A stretch of DNA of 64,000 nt. Origin: Pseudomonas fluorescens (GTDB lineage Bacteria > Pseudomonadota > Gammaproteobacteria > Pseudomonadales > Pseudomonadaceae). The translations under genes and the position numbers were made by a program. Below are positions 60,153 through 64,000 of the stretch, one piece after another (within the stretch, counting starts at the first letter, position 1; every line of letters begins with the position of its first letter). The DNA lies in the NCBI RefSeq assembly GCF_018614655.1, contig NZ_JAGGOG010000004.1, positions 541,547-605,546 of the forward strand, written 5' to 3'. The notes beneath the pieces were generated by a model, which worked only from the letters and a program-made list of their open reading frames with translations, did not search any database and was not told the DNA's origin.

Positions 60153-60994
60153 GCGTCACCCCCTACTTTGGCGTCGGGTTGTTTGCAGATGCGGTCGAGC
60201 ATGATGGCCAGCAACACGATTGCCAGGCCGGCTTCAAAGCCCAGGGCGATGTCGGCGGTGTTCAGTGCGTTGACCACCGGTTTGCCGAGACCATCGGCAC
60301 CCACCAGGGCGGCGATGACCACCATCGACAACGACAGCATGATGCATTGGGTAATGCCGGCGGCAATGCTCGGCATGGCGTGGGGCAGTTCAATGCGCGA
60401 GAGCAACTGACGGCGCGAGCAGCCAAAGGCCTTGCCTGCGTCCATCAGCTCTTGCGGCACATCACGGATACCCAGGTAGGTCAGGCGGATCGGCGCGGCA
60501 ATCGCGAACACCACCGTGGAAATCAGACCGGGCACCACACCCAGCCCGAAGAGGGTCAGGGTAGGGATGAGGTAGACGAAGGTCGGTACGGTCTGCATCA
60601 GATCGAGCACCGGCCGCATCAGGGTGTAGAACATCGGTTTGTGCGCGGCAACAATGCCCAGCGGTACGCCGATGACCACGCAGACCAGGGTGGCGAACAG
60701 CACCTGCGCCAGGGTCTCCATGGTTTCCTGCCAGTAACCCAGGTTGAGGATCAGCAGGAAGGAGGCGATGACAAAAACAGTCAGTCCCCATTTACGTTGA
60801 ATAAAGTGAGCCAACAGCGCAATCAGACCGATCAATGCCAGTGGATTGAACCAGGTCAGCGCGAACGTCACGCCGTGGATCATCGTTTCCAGTGTCGATG
60901 CGATTGCGTCAAAGTAGTTGGCACCGTTTTGGGTCAACCATTCGACGAAGGCAGCGATGTACTGGCCTAGTGGGATTTTCTGTTCAGTCAGCAT
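60149..60994 (-). CDS. choW: Choline/betaine ABC transporter permease
   Basis: The 281-residue permease begins MLTEQKIPLGQYIAAFVEWL and has six transmembrane segments. The EAA-type loop is seen in VPQELMDAGKAFGCSRRQLL, and it continues through SMVVIAALVGADGLGKPVVNAL. It belongs to the quaternary-amine uptake family. The start is set by family length; an in-frame ATG at 61012 is possible, and neither has a strong ribosome binding site. Confidence 0.94.
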   Translation of the reverse strand: MLTEQKIPLGQYIAAFVEWLTQNGANYFDAIASTLETMIHGVTFALTWFNPLALIGLIALLAHFIQRKWGLTVFVIASFLLILNLGYWQETMETLAQVLFATLVCVVIGVPLGIVAAHKPMFYTLMRPVLDLMQTVPTFVYLIPTLTLFGLGVVPGLISTVVFAIAAPIRLTYLGIRDVPQELMDAGKAFGCSRRQLLSRIELPHAMPSIAAGITQCIMLSLSMVVIAALVGADGLGKPVVNALNTADIALGFEAGLAIVLLAIMLDRICKQPDAKVGGDA

Positions 60995-61029
60995 GGTAGT
61001 GAATGTCCACATGCGAAGAGGAAAAACAT

Positions 61030-61053
61030 CCCGGGCCAGCGAGCCGGCCCGGG
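61030..61053 (-). promoter_or_regulatory. Intercistronic stem-loop between choX and choW
   Basis: CCCGGGCC, an 8-base loop, GGCCCGGG stands just after the choX stop. Such hairpins often protect the upstream binding-protein mRNA and lower expression of the membrane components. Confidence 0.6.
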
Positions 61054-61061
61054 GTCAGCAA

Positions 61062-62009
61062 TTACTTGGCGAGGTAGGCTTTTACGGCGTCCAATCCTGG
61101 TTTGCCATCGAGGGTGGTGACACCGGCGAGCCAGGTGTCGAGCACTTGCGGGTTTTTCCGCAGCCAGGCCTTGGCTGCGGCGTCAGGTTTCATCTTGTCG
61201 TCCAGGACGTTACCCATCAGGGTGCTTTCCATGTTCAAGGTGAACGACAGGTTCTTCAGCAACTGACCGACGTTGCTGCATTCCTGGACGTAGCCTTTGC
61301 GAGTGTTGGTATAGATAGTGGCCTGGCCGTAGTTGGGGCCGAATGAATCGTCACCCCCGGTCAGGTACTTCATCTTGAAGCGGGTGTTCATGGGATGCGG
61401 TTCCCAGCCCAGGAATACGATCGCCTGGCCACGTTTGGTGGCGCGTTCCACCTGCGAGAGCATCCCGGCTTCGCTGGATTCGACCACCTTGAAACCGGCG
61501 TCTTTCAAGCCGAACTGATTCTTGTCGATGACGCCCTGGATCGTGCGGTTACCATCGTTACCCGGTTCAATGCCGTAAATCTTGCCGCCCAGTTCATCCT
61601 TGAATTTGACGATGTCGGCGAAGTCTTTCAGGCCCTTGTCGTACAGCGCTTCGGGTACAGCCAGGGTGTATTTGGCGTTCTCCAGGTTGGCGCGTACGGT
61701 TTCCACGGTGCCGGCATCACGGTACTGCTTGATGTCGTTTTCCATGGTCGGCATCCAGTTGCCGAGGAAGATGTCCATGTTCTTGCCATCGGCCAGGGAC
61801 TTGTAGGTCACTGGCACGGAAATCATCGTGGTGCGTGGCTTGTAGCCGAGGGCCTTGAGGATTTCGCTGGTGGTGGCGGTGGTGACAGTGATGTCGGTCC
61901 AGCCGACATCGGAGAAGTTGACGGTACTGCATTGCGCCGGTTCCGCAGCTTGTGCCAGGACCGGCAGACTCAGCATGGCGGCCAACAACAACGTGGGTGA
62001 ACCTTTCAT
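61062..62009 (-). CDS. choX: Choline ABC transporter periplasmic binding protein
   Basis: The 315-residue protein has a signal peptide ending AQA (MKGSPTLLLAAMLSLPVLAQA) and an OpuAC-type domain with VNFSDVGWTDITVTTATTSE and IVFLGWEPHPMNTRFKMKYL. Aromatic residues for the quaternary amine cage are typical of the ChoX/CbcX group. It is the first gene of the choXWV operon. The 415-base upstream region is divergent from sdaA and contains the direct repeats at 62159-62191. Confidence 0.95.
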   Translation of the reverse strand: MKGSPTLLLAAMLSLPVLAQAAEPAQCSTVNFSDVGWTDITVTTATTSEILKALGYKPRTTMISVPVTYKSLADGKNMDIFLGNWMPTMENDIKQYRDAGTVETVRANLENAKYTLAVPEALYDKGLKDFADIVKFKDELGGKIYGIEPGNDGNRTIQGVIDKNQFGLKDAGFKVVESSEAGMLSQVERATKRGQAIVFLGWEPHPMNTRFKMKYLTGGDDSFGPNYGQATIYTNTRKGYVQECSNVGQLLKNLSFTLNMESTLMGNVLDDKMKPDAAAKAWLRKNPQVLDTWLAGVTTLDGKPGLDAVKAYLAK

Positions 62010-62158
62010 GTGGGTAGACTCCTGATGTTTTTCTGGCGGCGGTTGACCGCGCTTTATAAGTGTTGCGGTTGGGGCGTGTGACACAGCTCTGCCTGGATGC
62101 CTTGCAAACGAGTCGAGCCTGATCATGTACCAGTGAAAATCTGACGCCTACAGGGGGC

Positions 62159-62191
62159 GTCGTATCCAGTACAGGGATGGTCGTATCCAGT
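62159..62191 (-). promoter_or_regulatory. Two 12-bp direct repeats, 21-bp period, upstream of choX
   Basis: GTCGTATCCAGT occurs at 62159-62170 and again at 62180-62191, exactly two helical turns apart. AraC/XylS activators such as GbdR, the betaine-responsive regulator of choline catabolism in Pseudomonas, bind direct repeats of this kind. It lies 150-182 bases upstream of choX in the 415-base gap 62010-62424, where no gene is seen. Confidence 0.6.
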
Positions 62192-62424
62192 GTCGGTGAC
62201 GTCGCTTACAGATTTTTTCCTGCTAAAAACTGAACGTGTTGCCGCCCCGCAGCGTAAAAAAACGGTCAGGACGGATGATCGCATGGGGGCGGCGCTGTTG
62301 AGCATGGGTACGTCGGTGTGAGACGTCGCAGAGGGCAACAAAAGCTTGATGATGCCGCCATCCGGGCGACTTGAGCGTAGCAGCTCCTGCGCCTGGCCTG
62401 TGCTCATCGAGGAGTTTCACGGTA

Positions 62425-63801
62425 ATGGCTATCAGCGTTTTCGACCTGTTCAAGATCGGCATCGGTCCTTCCAGTTCTCACACCGTCGGGCCTATGCGCG
62501 CCGCGGCGTTGTTCGTTCAAGGACTGCGCGTTCGTGATGTATTGGAACAAGTACGGCGCGTTGAAGTTCAGCTCTATGGCTCTTTGTCCGCGACTGGCAT
62601 CGGTCACGGTAGCGACAACGCGACGATCATGGGCCTGATGGGCGAGTGGCCGGATGCGATTGACCCGTCGCAGATCGGCATCCGCATCGAGACCCTGCGT
62701 GAAACCAATACGTTATTACTGGACGGGCGTTTACCAGTACCGTTTGTGTGGGCGCGGGACATGCGCTTGATTGACGAAAATCTGCCGTTTCATCCCAACG
62801 CCATGACCCTGGTGGTATTCGGTGATGACGGTGAATTGCACCGCGATACCTACTATTCAGTGGGTGGCGGTTTTGTGGTGGATCAAGCCCAGGCCAATAG
62901 CGGCGTGGCGGATATGGATCGCACCGAGCTGCCTTACGATTTTTCCAGTGCGGTGGAGCTGCTGAGCCTGTGCCAGACCCACAACCTGCGGGTGGCCGAA
63001 CTGATGCTCGCCAATGAGAAAGTCTGGCGTTCGGAAGAGGAGATCCGTAGCGGCCTGATGACGCTCTGGCGCGCCATGCAAGATTGCGTCGAGCAGGGCC
63101 TCAAGCACGAGGGCATTCTGCCGGGCGGTCTTAATGTGCGTCGGCGGGCAGCCAAGTTGCACCGCAGCTTGCAGGAATTGGGCAAGCCCAATGTGATCGG
63201 CTCGACCTTGAGCGCGATGGAGTGGGTCAACTTGTTCGCCCTGGCGGTGAATGAAGAAAATGCTGCAGGTGGGCGCATGGTCACTGCACCGACCAATGGC
63301 GCGGCGGGGATTATCCCGGCGGTGCTGCACTACTTTATGAAGTTCAGCGAAGTGGTGACCGAAGCCAACGTTGTCGACTATTTCCTGAGTGCCGCAGCGG
63401 TGGGCATTCTGTGTAAAAAGAACGCTTCGATTTCCGGCGCTGAAGTGGGTTGCCAGGGTGAAGTCGGCTCGGCCTGCGCCATGGCGGCGGCAGGGCTGGC
63501 AGAAATTCTCGGCGCGACTCCGGAGCAGTTGTGCAACGCGGCGGAGATTGGCCTGGAACATAACCTCGGCCTGACGTGCGACCCGGTGGGTGGGCTGGTG
63601 CAAGTGCCGTGCATCGAGCGCAATGCGATTGCGGCGGTGAAAGCGATCAACGCGGCGCAGATGGCGTTGCGGGGTGATGGCCAGCACTTTATCTCGTTGG
63701 ACCGGGTGATCCGCACCATGCGAGATACCGGGGCGGATATGCATGACAAGTACAAGGAGACATCGCGGGGTGGGTTGGCGGTGAGTGCGGTGGAGTGTTG
63801 A
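62425..63801 (+). CDS. sdaA: L-serine ammonia-lyase, iron-sulfur type
   Basis: The 458-residue enzyme has the SdaA start SVFDLFKIGIGPSSSHTVGP, SATGIGHGSDNATIMGLMGE, and the C-terminal SGAEVGCQGEVGSACAMAAA and LTCDPVGGLVQVPCIERN blocks whose cysteines bind the 4Fe-4S cluster. It deaminates serine to pyruvate. The ATG at 62425 has GAGGAG about 11 bases upstream and starts the family N terminus. Placement beside the choline genes fits a role at the end of choline-betaine-glycine-serine catabolism. Confidence 0.96.
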   Translation: MAISVFDLFKIGIGPSSSHTVGPMRAAALFVQGLRVRDVLEQVRRVEVQLYGSLSATGIGHGSDNATIMGLMGEWPDAIDPSQIGIRIETLRETNTLLLDGRLPVPFVWARDMRLIDENLPFHPNAMTLVVFGDDGELHRDTYYSVGGGFVVDQAQANSGVADMDRTELPYDFSSAVELLSLCQTHNLRVAELMLANEKVWRSEEEIRSGLMTLWRAMQDCVEQGLKHEGILPGGLNVRRRAAKLHRSLQELGKPNVIGSTLSAMEWVNLFALAVNEENAAGGRMVTAPTNGAAGIIPAVLHYFMKFSEVVTEANVVDYFLSAAAVGILCKKNASISGAEVGCQGEVGSACAMAAAGLAEILGATPEQLCNAAEIGLEHNLGLTCDPVGGLVQVPCIERNAIAAVKAINAAQMALRGDGQHFISLDRVIRTMRDTGADMHDKYKETSRGGLAVSAVEC

Positions 63802-63810
63802 GTTGCACCC

Positions 63811-63831
63811 TGTGGCGAGGGGGCTTGCCCC
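63811..63831. repeat. Truncated family-C REP
   Basis: TGTGGCGAGGGGGCTTGCCC, as at 3368 and 54142, breaks off after about 21 bases where the insertion-sequence end begins. The rest of the palindrome is missing here. Confidence 0.75.
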
Positions 63832-63837
63832 GGTACA

Positions 63838-64000
63838 AACCGGGGACATCGTTTACATTTCTAACCGGGGACATGGTTTACAGGTTAATACGCATGATCA
63901 GGAGGTATCTGATCATGCCCTGGAACCAAGAGTCCCCCATGAATCAACGAATCAAACTGGTCGCCGACTGGCTTTCTGGCAACTACACGAAAACCCAGTT
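63838..64000 (+). mobile_element. Left part of an IS481-type insertion sequence
   Basis: Two near-identical 20-base repeats, AACCGGGGACATCGTTTACA at 63838-63857 and AACCGGGGACATGGTTTACA at 63863-63882 (25-bp period), precede a transposase start. They are likely transposase-binding sites at the element's end. The outer end is somewhere near 63832-63838, and the element continues past the window. Confidence 0.7.
63915..64000 (+). CDS. IS481-family transposase, N-terminal fragment (cut by window end)
   Basis: The reading frame MPWNQESPMNQRIKLVADW continues LSGNYTKTQ, the typical N terminus of IS481-type transposases with the start of a helix-turn-helix. AGGAGG lies 9 bases before the ATG. Only 28 codons are visible, so completeness cannot be judged. 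Confidence 0.75.
   Translation, partial: MPWNQESPMNQRIKLVADWLSGNYTKTQ

Overview
This window looks like the core chromosome of a fluorescent Pseudomonas of the P. fluorescens group. The signs are a GC-rich composition, protein sequences typical of that group (RhlE, MetF, AhcY, MetK, Tkt, Epd, Pgk, Fba, LigB, BetIBA, ChoXWV), and many short REP-type palindromes of the GTGGGAGCGGGCTTGCTCGCGA class between genes. No rRNA, tRNA, CRISPR array or prophage was recognised.

Layout. 0-5 kb: a hemolysin III membrane protein, then a LysR regulator divergent from a D-amino-acid module (DadA-like oxidase, RidA, ABC binding protein). 4.5-9.6 kb: rsmE, bioA, cytochrome b561 with YceI, and a LysR/NTF2-like divergent pair. 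9.6-15.8 kb: rhlE, a binding protein, metF, and ahcY preceded by an SAH riboswitch, then an acyl-CoA thioesterase. 15.8-21 kb: an accessory block with a near full-length ExoU-like phospholipase effector and a gtrA-gtrB-GT39 glycosylation operon. 21-26.8 kb: EamA, MAPEG, MltA, a cytochrome c'-like lipoprotein, and ligB between two DUF1090-like genes. 27-35.7 kb: metK with an ArsR-methyltransferase regulator, then tkt-epd-pgk-two small lipoproteins-fba. 35.7-47.3 kb: a periplasmic broad-spectrum racemase, a PL7 lyase, a YgjP-like protease, HTH/GNAT, a binding protein, YccS, a BaiN-like flavoprotein, DbpA and an MFS exporter. 47.3-52.1 kb: an RhlA-like synthase without RhlB, a TldD/TldE-like pair and an RraA-like protein. 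52.4-63.8 kb: choline uptake and oxidation (betA, betB, betI, betT, choVWX) plus sdaA. The right edge enters an IS481-type insertion sequence.

How the genes connect. metF, ahcY and metK are three steps of the methionine/SAM cycle. ahcY carries an SAH riboswitch, and metK is co-transcribed with an ArsR-type regulator that lacks the usual metal cysteines and has a 14-2-14 palindrome just upstream, so SAH may be sensed by both RNA and protein. The choline block imports choline by a BCCT carrier and an ABC system and oxidises it to glycine betaine. SdaA would finish the route to pyruvate if betaine demethylation genes lie elsewhere.

Most unusual items: the ExoU-like toxin with a possible degenerate hrp box, a REP sequence read as the start of a signal peptide, composite and mirrored palindromes in which both arms carry the same changes, and a 12-bp direct repeat with 21-bp period upstream of choX.
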